DNA of 28,562 nucleotides from Candidatus Kuenenia stuttgartensis. Its GTDB lineage: Bacteria > Bacteroidota > Bacteroidia > Chitinophagales > Chitinophagaceae. Shown one piece after another: positions 1 to 8,786 of the stretch. The translations under genes and the position numbers were made by a program. The stretch is from positions 1-28,562 of the forward strand of contig CALQJH020000002.1 of the NCBI GenBank assembly GCA_943330835.2, given 5' to 3'. How positions within the stretch are numbered: the first letter of the stretch is position 1; the number at the start of each line of letters is the position of its first letter. A model generated the notes under the pieces. The model was not told where the DNA came from, did no database searches, and worked only from the letters and a program-made list of their open reading frames with translations.

Positions 1-650
1 ATCACATCCAGCCGCATTCGGTATCGTTTTGGTAAACAATGTATCCTTGGTAATCAGCGATGGATTTACCAAAAAGCCCATAAACGTTTGTGATGGCTCA
101 GCCTTGCATAAACTTAAACTGTTCGTAGAGTCTGTTTGCGTTTTTAATTTGAATTTCAATTTCACCACACTATCACATCCAGCCGCATTCGGTATCGTTT
201 TGGTAAACAATGTATCCTTGGTAATCAGCGATGGGTTTACCACGAAGCCCATGAAGGTTTGTGGTGTAGCGTTCTTACACAAGCTTAAACTGTTCGTAGA
301 GTCTGTTTGCGTTTTTAATTTGAAGTTCAATTTCACCACACTATCACATCCAGCCGCATTCGGTATCGTTTTGGTAAACAATGTATCCTTGGTAATCAGC
401 GATGGGTTTACCACGAAGCCCATGAACGTTACTGATGACGCTGCCTTACATAAACTTAAACTGTTCGTAGAGTCTGTTTGTGTTTTTAATTTGAAGTTTA
501 CCTTCACCACACTATCACATCCAGCCGCATTCGGTATCGTTTTGGTAAACAATGTATCCTTGGTAATCAGCGATGGATTTACCAAAAAGCCCATAAACGT
601 TACTGATGACGCTGCCTTACATAAACTTAAACTGTTCGTAGAGTCTGTTT
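1..650 (-). repeat. 171-bp (57-aa) tandem repeats inside the giant surface protein
   Basis: Four copies begin at 1, 172, 343 and 514; the last diverges near 650 and the array continues past the left edge. The period of 171 bp keeps the reading frame, giving units that start TDSTNSLSLCKA and end in NAAGCDSVVK plus a lysine-rich strand, a unit style common in Bacteroidota surface proteins. The first 63 nt of each copy are identical in all four. Differences cluster in the middle: the five residues after the cysteine-lysine are AEPSQ, NATPQ, AASSV and AASSV in copies at 1, 172, 343 and 514, and FMGF is followed by L or V. Each unit has two cysteines. Confidence 0.95.
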
Positions 651-3600
651 TTTTATTCACCACCACCCTTATCGTTGTATCCTTTGAGCAAGTTCCAGCG
701 GTGTGAGTAAACGTATAATCTGTTGTTATATTTGTATTGATTGCTAATGGACTCCAAGTTCCGGTTATTCCATTAGTTGAGATGTTTGAGAACATTGTAG
801 GTACAGGTGTTGCTCCTTGACATATCGGACCAATACTATTAAACAATGGCTGTACTGGATTAGGTGCAGTAAGTTTTACTGTATCGCTTTGTATTGTGTA
901 AGGTATTTTACAACCATTGTTTAAATAAGTTGGTGTACCATTTTGTGAGAAATTTACATAAGCCCCATCCTCTTCACCAGGCACACCCAACGAAGTAACT
1001 AATTGACTGGGAATATAGGATACTGTGTCTGTACAGCTTGAGCCGAAACTAACTATCAATTGTCGAGGATTATTAAAATTACTTGAGCTTGGATTATAAT
1101 TTAAAAATTGTGCGGCTGTATTAGTTGATTGACATTGAAAAATTACATACAATGTGTCTTTCAAATCTTTGAAACTATTGCCAGAAACATTAGGAACATT
1201 ACTTGTAAGAATAACAACATTTGCATTTGCGGGTAGTATTCCAGTTCCGGGAGGAGAGGGCACTGGAGCAGGAAGTAACACTCCGCCACCAGTAATTGTA
1301 GCATTGACATTTGCAATAAATGTTGGATTTGTGCAATATCCCTGCCATGTATTACTTGGCAATTTAATTGTGGGTGAAGATATATCAAGTGGATTTTGTC
1401 CAACTTGAAGAAAAACCATCTCCTGTTGTTGTTCATTTGAATAACAAGCATCCACCAAAATACTCTGTATCTGAAAACATCCGCTTACAGAAGTAAACGA
1501 ACTTGACTTACATCCATTTGCATCAGTAACAATTACCGTATAATTTCCTGCGCATATCCCTTTTATTGAATCTGTTGTACCTCCGTTACTCCAACTATAA
1601 GTATAATTTCGTTTTCCCCCAACTACATCTACTGTTGCAATTCCATTACATGGTGCAAGGTTACAAGTAGGATTTGTGCCATGGGCATAAATTATAGGAA
1701 CTTCATTTACTGTAATTGTTATGGTAGTGTCTTTAAAGCATTGTCCTGAAATCGGTGTTGGGTGAAATGTATATGTACCTGTTGTTGTGTTACTAACAAG
1801 TGCTGGGGTCCATGTTCCTGTTATAGGAGGTACATTATTTGAAGTTGCTGATAATATCGGGGGCGTTGCTCCACTGCAAATTGATGTTGGCAGTGTGAAT
1901 GTGGGAGTTACTGATGAATTAACTGTAATCGTCAATGTAGCAGTTGTAGCACACTGCCCAGCACCTGGTGTAAAGGTATATGTTGTTGTTGCGTTATTAT
2001 TTAATGCAGGGCTCCATGCTCCGGTAATTCCTTCATTTGATGTTGTTGATAAAGCGGAGAGACTTGACCCTTGACAAATAGTACCAATTGGATCAAAAGT
2101 GGGTGTAATGATTGTAGCGTTTACAGTGATGTCAACCGTATCGGAAGTAACACAGCCGCAAGAATTTGTTGCAGAAAGGATGTAGCTTGTAGAAGATGTT
2201 GGACATGCATTAGGATTTAAAATATTGGTTGCAGATAATCCTGCAGTTGGCGTCCAAGAATATGCATAAGTGTTTTTGTTTACAATAGTTAGTGACCAGT
2301 TTAATAAGTTCCCAACATCACCTGCTAAATCATCTGAAATCCATAATTTCCATACACCATTTATTGCAGTACCATTGAAAGTAGTGTTCATATCACCTTC
2401 TGGTCTGAATGTGCCAGAAAATGGTGCGGTACCTGCTGTTATTAATGTTGCAGCAGTCATTGAAAAACATGTATTTGTATAATTATTGTCTATACCTCCA
2501 TTATCGTCGCTTAATTTTACAATCGCTCCATTTGGAGCTTGTAAAAAAATATTCAAATCTGCATCAAATGTATGTTGGATATTTAAACAAACAACAAGAT
2601 TGTCGCCACTTGAAAAAGTAGATCCACAATAACCGGTTGCATTGATAGTTGATGCGGCCCAAGTTCCAACTGATATATTTGCATCAGCACCAGCATCTGG
2701 GATAATAGCACAAGCTGAATTTGAAAGCGTAGTGTTAGAATTAGCAACACCTGAACTAATGGTGCTTGTAAGATTTACACATTGGCCAACACAAATTGTA
2801 CTAAAGGCTGGAGAAATATTTACAACCGGAGGACCATTGTAAACACCATTGTATGTTACAGGACATCCTGTACTATCTGCAACACTTATAGAATAAGATT
2901 GTCCAGTAAGTAGCCCGGATATTACAACCGTGCCACCTGATGAAGCAACTGTTGTATTTAGAATTCCTGATCCAGTATTAGTTATGGTATACAAAGAAGG
3001 GAAAAATTCAGGAAATCCTCCTGAAATATCAATTGAAATAGAACCATTACAATTGTTTTTCGTTAAAAAATTGATAGGATTTAAATAAGTAATAGATATT
3101 GGTGATCCAATATTAAAACATCCATCAGCATTAGTGTCAAATCCTATCGAGTTTGAATTATCATCATTTCCATTGTCGGATGTAATTGGAACAAAAATCA
3201 AAGTGTTAGTTGGATCATTTGTTGAGACATGCCCTGTTGCAAGTGGTAAATTTAAAATTGGAGAACAGTCGCCTGAAATATTAGTGTTTAGAAACTCCGT
3301 GTTAGTACCAGGAAAATCTTGTCCCGTCCAAAAATACCCTGTCCAGTTGGGGTCTACAGATGGATTTGGTCCTGTCGGGCCAGAAGAATTATAGATGACA
3401 TACATCAGTTCCGGGACACAATTAGCGCACCCTGCAGTTGGCATGGTAAAATCATTTGCACTTATCAAACTAACAGTACCGGATTGACAAAGCACAACTT
3501 GAGTTGTTCCATTTGGAAGTATAGTTTTTATTCCATTTGTTACTGTTGTATAAATTGTGCCTGCAGAAACCCCGCAGCATGTTGGTTCTGTGAAAGTAAT

Positions 3601-5418
3601 TGGTGTAATGATTGGAGCTCCTGCAGCAGAATAAACAGCTGAAACTGTACAACTACCACCATTTCCAGAAGATGCTGGCAAAGACCAACTCAATGGACTT
3701 GTGAAAGGTGTATTAAAAATTACATTACCACCACAAGAACTTGAAATTGTTAATGTACCTGTAGCCGGTAAACAACCTGTGGTTAAACTTCCAGATAAAA
3801 CATATGTTCCAGAAGAGCAAACTCCGGGTAATACTGCCAAAGAATTACAACTTGGGGCAGAATAAGTGGCAGGTAATACTATAGGTGCTCCAACATCAGA
3901 AAATGTTGCTGATACTGTGCAAGAATTTCCATTTCCACAAATATTTGGAATTAAATAGGATATAGGAGAGGTAAAAGGAGAGTTAATCGTTGTAATTCCT
4001 CCACATGAATTTGTTATGGTTAAAGTTCCTGATAATGTTGATGCAGAAGGAGCTACAATGTTTCCTGATATATTATAATACCCCCCCGTGCAAGCGCTGG
4101 GATTTACAGTTAAAACATTGCAATTCGTTGATCCTGCTCCGGCAGTGGTAGTATTAGTTTGCGTAAAATTTACAACCCCTGATACATTTGAAAAGTTAGT
4201 AATCAATACCATGTACCACTGTCCCGCAATAGCATTCGGTATTGAGGCGTTTTCAATTGCAGCCGTTGAATAACTGCAAGAAACAATGTTTGTGGATAAC
4301 AAGTTTCCACACATATTTGCTTGACTTGAAAATGGCCCCCAAATGATATAGTCTACATCAATTCCAACGCCAGTATTTGTTTGTTGAGAAATTTGAAAAT
4401 TGACAGGCCCAGATTGAGCAATATTTATAAAATAAAAAGAAGGATTGGGCGAAGATGCTAAACAACCATAAATACCGCCTCCTCCTAAAGATGGAATATT
4501 TATTGAATTACAATAATCGTATGAAACACCTGTACAAACAGGGTCGGCTGTTACACAAGATCCATTTGTGTTGGAAGCATTACATGTAATGCCTTGTTGC
4601 GCACATAATGAGAATGTGCCATTGTTATTGGTGCCTCTTGTCCAAAATCTTATAAATACTGTAGTTCCAGGTGTTAAACCAGATTGTTGAATCAATGGCA
4701 TTAGGCCATTCGCACTACCATCATCATCGCAAGCAACTTGTGTAAGACTACTGCAAGTGCCTGTATATAAAGCCATTGCTCCATCTGTTACAGTTCCGAA
4801 GTTCGCATCAACAATCAACGAACCACTTGCAGGAACAACGATACTAAACCAAACATCTCCTCCTGCATAAGAACCACAAGTTGGATTTGAAACTCCTTGA
4901 GTAGTTGTTGCATTTACACTTGAATAGCTTGAGAAACTGCAATTGCTATTAACAGCCAATGGTATTGCATTACATGGATTATCGTTTGTTGGGCTTAGAG
5001 GAGCTAATGTAGAACAAGTTATACTCGAGACCCATCCAATATCCTGACCGTTTGCATTTGACGTAAAAACAAAAGTTAAACAACCACCCGGTGCCGATGT
5101 TACAAATCCAGGACTTATAGTGCCAGTGAAAGCTCCAATTAATGGAGCAGTTGATGTAGCACCATTATATACTTTAAGAGTGTCTTTACTCTCTAGTGCA
5201 AATTGACTGAAATTGAAATAAATATATTGCGCGGATGGCGCACAAAATGTAGTGGTTATATTTTGATTTTTGTTATAATTAGATGTTCCGTTATTATCAT
5301 AAAAAGTCGTGTAAGAGCAAGGGTTAGTAACAGTCCCATTTGACATGTTAATACTCTGCCCATTAGCCGTAAAGAGAAAAATGAGTATAGAAGAAATGAG
5401 CGAGAAGAATAATTTCAT
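1..5418 (-). CDS. Giant modular secreted surface protein (adhesin-like), 3' end outside window
   Basis: The frame is open without a stop from an ATG at 5418 to the left edge, 1806 codons, so the C-terminus is missing. Residues 1-22 are a signal peptide (hydrophobic stretch, then TANGQS). Visible modules, approximate: CUB-like domain 37-135 (YNGATSTAPLIG, GCLTFVFTSN); PPC-like beta-sandwich 147-272 (GDVWFSIVVPASGS, ACDDDGS); a Bacteroidota domain 287-425 (YGCLASSPNPSFYF, DVDYIIWGPFSS, WYMVLITNFSN); two ~90-residue cysteine-containing repeats 434-612; SprB-like segment ~790-855; proprotein-convertase P-domain ~900-1046 (HTFDADLNIFLQAPNG, GVWKLWISDD); Ig/PKD-like repeats 1100-1240 and 1518-1587; SprB-like repeat 1247-1311; an unassigned domain 1315-1510; then 57-residue tandem repeats from about 1591. 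Architecture and context suggest export by type IX secretion and a cell-surface or adhesive role; the sorting domain itself would lie beyond the edge. The start follows the upstream stop codon by 2 nt. Ligand and enzymatic function are unknown. Confidence 0.88.
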   Translation of the reverse strand, partial: MKLFFSLISSILIFLFTANGQSINMSNGTVTNPCSYTTFYDNNGTSNYNKNQNITTTFCAPSAQYIYFNFSQFALESKDTLKVYNGATSTAPLIGAFTGTISPGFVTSAPGGCLTFVFTSNANGQDIGWVSSITCSTLAPLSPTNDNPCNAIPLAVNSNCSFSSYSSVNATTTQGVSNPTCGSYAGGDVWFSIVVPASGSLIVDANFGTVTDGAMALYTGTCSSLTQVACDDDGSANGLMPLIQQSGLTPGTTVFIRFWTRGTNNNGTFSLCAQQGITCNASNTNGSCVTADPVCTGVSYDYCNSINIPSLGGGGIYGCLASSPNPSFYFINIAQSGPVNFQISQQTNTGVGIDVDYIIWGPFSSQANMCGNLLSTNIVSCSYSTAAIENASIPNAIAGQWYMVLITNFSNVSGVVNFTQTNTTTAGAGSTNCNVLTVNPSACTGGYYNISGNIVAPSASTLSGTLTITNSCGGITTINSPFTSPISYLIPNICGNGNSCTVSATFSDVGAPIVLPATYSAPSCNSLAVLPGVCSSGTYVLSGSLTTGCLPATGTLTISSSCGGNVIFNTPFTSPLSWSLPASSGNGGSCTVSAVYSAAGAPIITPITFTEPTCCGVSAGTIYTTVTNGIKTILPNGTTQVVLCQSGTVSLISANDFTMPTAGCANCVPELMYVIYNSSGPTGPNPSVDPNWTGYFWTGQDFPGTNTEFLNTNISGDCSPILNLPLATGHVSTNDPTNTLIFVPITSDNGNDDNSNSIGFDTNADGCFNIGSPISITYLNPINFLTKNNCNGSISIDISGGFPEFFPSLYTITNTGSGILNTTVASSGGTVVISGLLTGQSYSISVADSTGCPVTYNGVYNGPPVVNISPAFSTICVGQCVNLTSTISSGVANSNTTLSNSACAIIPDAGADANISVGTWAASTINATGYCGSTFSSGDNLVVCLNIQHTFDADLNIFLQAPNGAIVKLSDDNGGIDNNYTNTCFSMTAATLITAGTAPFSGTFRPEGDMNTTFNGTAINGVWKLWISDDLAGDVGNLLNWSLTIVNKNTYAYSWTPTAGLSATNILNPNACPTSSTSYILSATNSCGCVTSDTVDITVNATIITPTFDPIGTICQGSSLSALSTTSNEGITGAWSPALNNNATTTYTFTPGAGQCATTATLTITVNSSVTPTFTLPTSICSGATPPILSATSNNVPPITGTWTPALVSNTTTGTYTFHPTPISGQCFKDTTITITVNEVPIIYAHGTNPTCNLAPCNGIATVDVVGGKRNYTYSWSNGGTTDSIKGICAGNYTVIVTDANGCKSSSFTSVSGCFQIQSILVDACYSNEQQQEMVFLQVGQNPLDISSPTIKLPSNTWQGYCTNPTFIANVNATITGGGVLLPAPVPSPPGTGILPANANVVILTSNVPNVSGNSFKDLKDTLYVIFQCQSTNTAAQFLNYNPSSSNFNNPRQLIVSFGSSCTDTVSYIPSQLVTSLGVPGEEDGAYVNFSQNGTPTYLNNGCKIPYTIQSDTVKLTAPNPVQPLFNSIGPICQGATPVPTMFSNISTNGITGTWSPLAINTNITTDYTFTHTAGTCSKDTTIRVVVNKKTDSTNSLSLCKAASSVTFMGFLVNPSLITKDTLFTKTIPNAAGCDSVVKVNFKLKTQTDSTNSLSLCKAASSVTFMGFVVNPSLITKDTLFTKTIPNAAGCDSVVKLNFKLKTQTDSTNSLSLCKNATPQTFMGFVVNPSLITKDTLFTKTIPNAAGCDSVVKLKFKLKTQTDSTNSLSLCKAEPSQTFMGFLVNPSLITKDTLFTKTIPNAAGCD

Positions 5419-5420
5419 TC

Positions 5421-5939
5421 TTATTTTAATTTATCAATTAAATATTTTTCATCAAGAAAGTCAACCCTGATATTTTCTTTTTCAAAAAACTCCTTTAACT
5501 CAATTGATGAGTATTCAGGCTGAATGTACAAAATGACCAATTGATCCTTAACATACTCTGCATTTACGTATCCCTTAATTTTCTTTAATAAAGACAAAAA
5601 AGATTCGAAATCAGATTTATTAGCAATGCTATTTAATCTTATGTTGTAAGACTTAATTATACCTTCAGTAATAGGTAAATTATTATACTTGTTATACGAA
5701 ATTTTCTGCTTTACCTCATCAGTCATAGTATTAAAATCATAAAGGATATTATACCTGTTTATTTGATTTTTTTGATACTCATTAGTGTTTTTCTGAGGTT
5801 GATTTTCTTGAATTTGTGAGTTTTTTTTAAACTCGATTGTTTTTTCTAGTTGCATGATATCGTTCGACAATTTTTCCTGCGAAAAAACTTCAACTGAAAA
5901 AAACAGAGCTGAAAAAAAGATAAAACAAAAACTTTTCAT
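5421..5939 (-). CDS. Secreted or periplasmic protein of unknown function, 172 aa
   Basis: I do not recognise a family. Residues 1-20 form a signal peptide (aromatic-rich hydrophobic core followed by VFSQ), so the product leaves the cytoplasm. Residues ~25-70 are polar, rich in Q, N and K, and probably flexible. The C-terminal part (~105-172) alternates predicted helix and strand (FESFLSLLKKIKGY, QLVILYIQPE, IELKEFFEKENI), which could be a small ferredoxin-like or HMA-like fold; no metal-binding CxxC is present. The stop codon is 2 nt before the ATG of the giant surface protein, so the pair is almost certainly co-transcribed and probably translationally coupled. A role in folding, export or anchoring of that protein is inference from position only. 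About 200 bp of non-coding sequence lies upstream, where the promoter should be, but no convincing TAnnTTTG element was found. Confidence 0.8.
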   Translation of the reverse strand: MKSFCFIFFSALFFSVEVFSQEKLSNDIMQLEKTIEFKKNSQIQENQPQKNTNEYQKNQINRYNILYDFNTMTDEVKQKISYNKYNNLPITEGIIKSYNIRLNSIANKSDFESFLSLLKKIKGYVNAEYVKDQLVILYIQPEYSSIELKEFFEKENIRVDFLDEKYLIDKLK

Positions 5940-6147
5940 TGGTTATGATTCTTGATAAAAAATATTATTCACATTAAAGAATAACCATGATTACAAATAA
6001 TATGTATTCAAGGTAAATATTAGGGTTATAGGAAACTAAATTTAAATTGAATCCTAAATAGCCTTGCAGGTAAGTGACTGTCTTTTATGGAACATTTTAA
6101 TCGGGACAAAATACAACAATTCTACAAAATAACCAATAACAAACATT

Positions 6148-6856
6148 CTACCTCAACAACATCACATTCCCTTTCATAAACTTCTCCTTATTGTATTTAT
6201 CTATACCTTTTAAAACAAATATATAATTATCCAGGTTTTGCATTATCCCTTTGAATCGTCCATCCCATGCCCGTCCAATATCGTTGGTTTCAAACATCAA
6301 CTGACCATAACGATTGTATACTCTGAAATATTCAAGATTCTTTAGGCCAACATATGTTGGTCGGAATACATCATTCAAACCGTCGCCATCTGGGGTAAAG
6401 GCATTGGGTACATAGAAGGTTTGTCCATCATAAACTTTTATCAATACAGAATCTATATCTGTACAACCATGGGCATCCATTAACCGTCAGGTAAAATCTG
6501 GTATCATGATTTAATACTGTTGTTGGATTTTGAATCGTAGGGTTGTTTAATAAATAGCTTGGTGACCATAAATAATTTATTCCGCCGCTACCATTCAGTT
6601 GGTAAGAAGTGTTTATAAGAATATTATCATCATTGCTTGCAACAGCAATTACTTCTGGATGTATTGTAAAATGAATTGAAGCTGATGTGCTGCAACAAAA
6701 TATATTGGTTACCGTTAGTTGATAATTGCCGTTGATATTTATATGATATGGATTGTATACAGAATTATTATTTAGCGTCCATAAAGGATTTAATCCACCT
6801 GTATTATACAAAGTAGTTAAATCTGCCGAACCTCCATAACAGATTGATCGGGAATT
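6148..6856 (-). pseudogene. Headless, frameshifted fragment of a type IX-secreted protein with CHU_C sorting domain
   Basis: The 3' part (6480 to 6148) encodes a complete gliding-motility-associated C-terminal domain: FYVPNAFTPDGDGLNDVF, FRVYNRYGQLMFET, AWDGRFKG, then a lysine-containing end, stop TAG at 6148-6150. This is the type B sorting signal of type IX secretion. The 5' part, in another frame, encodes Ig/PKD-like sequence (SICYGGSADLTTLY, YLWSPSYLLNNP, RFYLTVN). The frames join if one C of the pair at 6477-6478 is removed, giving the expected YLTVNDAHGCTDIDSV. Upstream, the frame reaches a stop at 6857-6859 with no ATG and no signal peptide before the domain, so the front of the gene is gone. 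A sequencing error could explain the frameshift but not the missing start. It probably is a remnant of a larger surface-protein gene on the same strand as the giant protein. Confidence 0.8.
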
Positions 6857-6934
6857 TTACCAAATAAAACATTTTATATATGAATTTATTGTAAACACGC
6901 ATATGTTTACACTTCTATAAACTCATTATTGATT

Positions 6935-6942
6935 TATATTTG
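6935..6942 (+). promoter_or_regulatory. Possible Bacteroidota -7 element before kdsB
   Basis: TATATTTG fits the Bacteroidota -7 consensus TAnnTTTG. It lies 7 nt before the kdsB ATG, so transcription would start at or next to the start codon, implying a leaderless message. No well-spaced TTG element was found upstream, and the match may be chance in AT-rich DNA. Confidence 0.25.
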
Positions 6943-6948
6943 TCTCTC

Positions 6949-7677
6949 ATGAAAAAAATCGCCATCATCCCAGCGCGCTATGCGGCCACTAGATTTCCTT
7001 TTAAACTCATGCAACTGCTTGGAAATAAAACAGTTATACGACACACTTACGAGAATACACTCGCAACGAATCTATTTGATGAAGTCGTTGTGGCAACAGA
7101 CAGCGAAATAATTTTCAATGAAATTGTGGAAAATGGAGGAAGGGCCGTGATGAGTAAAAAAAATCACGAAAGTGGTAGTGATAGAATAGCAGAAGCAGTG
7201 GAACATATGGATGCAGATCTTATTCTTAATGTACAAGGCGATGAACCTTTTATCGATAAAGAGACCTTGGCTAAATTACTAAATGCGTTTGACAATGAAA
7301 CTGTTCAGGTGGCCTCGGTTATGAAAACATTCAAGGACATGACACTTGTAAGCAATCCTAATTATGTGAAAGTTGTGGTAGATCAACAAAATAATTCACT
7401 GCTGTTCAGCAGAAGTGTGATTCCTTTTCACAGAGACCAGGAAATTATTCCTACTTATTTTGAACATATTGGCGTGTACGCCTTTAGAAAAGAAGCCTTA
7501 ATGCAGTTTACGAAATGGCCAATGACGCCATTAGAAATTATAGAAAAAATCGAATGCCTGAGATATTTAGAAAATGGGGTGAAATTGAAAATGGTACTTA
7601 CCGAGCACGAAGGAGTTAAGATAGATGTTCCAGAAGATTTGGAGAAAGCGAAGGAATATTTAGCAAGTCTGAACTAA
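6949..7677 (+). CDS. kdsB: 3-deoxy-manno-octulosonate cytidylyltransferase (CMP-Kdo synthetase)
   Basis: KdsB joins CTP and Kdo to CMP-Kdo, the activated donor for the inner core of lipopolysaccharide, in the cytoplasm. The 242-aa product has the family length and landmarks: IIPARYAATRFP at residues 6-17 (nucleotide-binding loop), VATDS 48-52, SGSDR 75-79, VQGDEPFI 95-102 with the metal-binding Asp98, and SRSVIPFHRD around 160. The ATG at 6949 was chosen because it starts directly at MKKIAIIPARY; a TTG three codons upstream would add only MSL and is less likely. The loop reads FPFK where many homologues have LPGK or FPAK, a mild variation. It is on the opposite strand to both neighbours and its stop lies 3 nt from the convergent stop of the glycan operon. 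It is not part of that operon, though its product serves the same outer-membrane glycolipid. Confidence 0.95.
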   Translation: MKKIAIIPARYAATRFPFKLMQLLGNKTVIRHTYENTLATNLFDEVVVATDSEIIFNEIVENGGRAVMSKKNHESGSDRIAEAVEHMDADLILNVQGDEPFIDKETLAKLLNAFDNETVQVASVMKTFKDMTLVSNPNYVKVVVDQQNNSLLFSRSVIPFHRDQEIIPTYFEHIGVYAFRKEALMQFTKWPMTPLEIIEKIECLRYLENGVKLKMVLTEHEGVKIDVPEDLEKAKEYLASLN

Positions 7678-7680
7678 TAA

Positions 7681-8772
7681 CTAACCCAAAGACTGCTTGT
7701 AGAATTTTATAAATTTTAACGCAATTACTTCAATAGCATATTCTTTTACCGCTAAAGCATATGCGCTATTTTTGATTTGTTCAGTTGGCTTACTCAAAGA
7801 TTCATTTAAGGCAGCAATAAATTCATCTTCATTATTTTTTTCAATCAGCCATCCTGTTTTATTATTGATGACAATTTCTTTTATGCCGCCAATATTATAA
7901 GCTACAACAGGAATTTTTTTTGTAAATGCTTCAAGTATTACTGCAGGTAGTCCCTCTATCAAACTAGGTAAAACAAAAGCATGACAACAACCCATAATTT
8001 TCAACACATCATTTCTCCTACCCAAAAAAATTACGGAGTCTTTTATTTGCATTTCATCAACCAATTGCGCTATACTATCTTTTAACTTTCCTTCACCAAC
8101 CAATAAAAGTTTAGCAGTGGGAAATGATACTAATATTTTTGAAAATATCTTTATCAAACCTACATGATTTTTTTCTGGAACAAACCCTGCAACGTTAATA
8201 ATAAAAGGACCTTCACCATTAATGCCAATGTCGTTTAATGATGAATATGGCATTACGTGTTCTGTTTTCACACCAATAGGCAAGGTTGCAATTCGCTGCT
8301 CAAATGAAGGAAAAGTACTTTTAAAATCAATCATACACTCCTCACTTACAGAAGCAACGTAATCAACTTCTTTCATCAACCAAGTGTTAAGCTTTCGCTT
8401 TACCAAACTTTTTAAAAAGTCACTGATCTTATTGGCATTTCTAAAAACCAATGTGGATTTCCATCCAAATAATTTCCTGGAAAGTGTAGCATATTTTAAA
8501 GTGTCTCCTGCATTGGCTTGTACAATATCATAATTTCCACTTTTAATAAAGTTTGATAATTTTTTGTACCCTTTAAAATCAAACCAACGACTTTTTTCAT
8601 CAGCTTCTAAAAAATGGAAGGCTAACGGGAAGGCAAAAACGCTTGACTTTTCTCCAAACAAGACTAACATATCAACTTGATGACCTTGATTTTGCAATTG
8701 TTCGCTTAATTGACAGGCAAAGATCTCTGCACCTCTCAACTGACTTCTTTGTATGATTTGAAGTATTCTCAT
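7681..8772 (-). CDS. Glycosyltransferase family 4, last gene of the glycan operon
   Basis: A 363-aa GT-B fold retaining glycosyltransferase of the GT4 type, expected to transfer a sugar from a nucleotide donor to the growing glycan at the inner face of the inner membrane. The N-terminal acceptor half carries QLRGAEIFACQLSEQL (residues ~11-26), the usual Gly-rich start followed by a helix. The donor-binding half contains VPEKNHVGLIKIF, LLLVGEGKL, VIFLGRRNDV and the E-x7-E motif EGLPAVILE, then IPVVAYNIGGIKE. No signal peptide or membrane span is seen. Donor and linkage cannot be read from the sequence. It lies 14 nt downstream of another GT4 and its stop is 3 nt from that of the convergent kdsB, so no room exists for a separate terminator between them. 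Confidence 0.9.
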   Translation of the reverse strand: MRILQIIQRSQLRGAEIFACQLSEQLQNQGHQVDMLVLFGEKSSVFAFPLAFHFLEADEKSRWFDFKGYKKLSNFIKSGNYDIVQANAGDTLKYATLSRKLFGWKSTLVFRNANKISDFLKSLVKRKLNTWLMKEVDYVASVSEECMIDFKSTFPSFEQRIATLPIGVKTEHVMPYSSLNDIGINGEGPFIINVAGFVPEKNHVGLIKIFSKILVSFPTAKLLLVGEGKLKDSIAQLVDEMQIKDSVIFLGRRNDVLKIMGCCHAFVLPSLIEGLPAVILEAFTKKIPVVAYNIGGIKEIVINNKTGWLIEKNNEDEFIAALNESLSKPTEQIKNSAYALAVKEYAIEVIALKFIKFYKQSLG

Positions 8773-8786
8773 TTTAAAATTACAAC

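Noticed and set aside
1..650. CRISPR-like repeat array
   Set aside because: Unit of 171 bp without unique spacers, fully inside a coding frame.
29..706. 225-aa plus-strand open frame made of repeated units
   Set aside because: It is the antisense shadow of the 171-bp repeats; the repeat period is a multiple of three, so any open antisense frame is repeated too. The minus-strand frame is open for 1806 codons and has a signal peptide and domains.
1154..4273. Several plus-strand frames of 60-107 codons
   Set aside because: All lie opposite the giant minus-strand gene, lack recognisable domains and show no coding signal of their own.
6940..6948. TTG start for kdsB
   Set aside because: It would add only three residues before the conserved MKKIAIIPAR start and lies in a possible promoter element; ATG 6949 is preferred.
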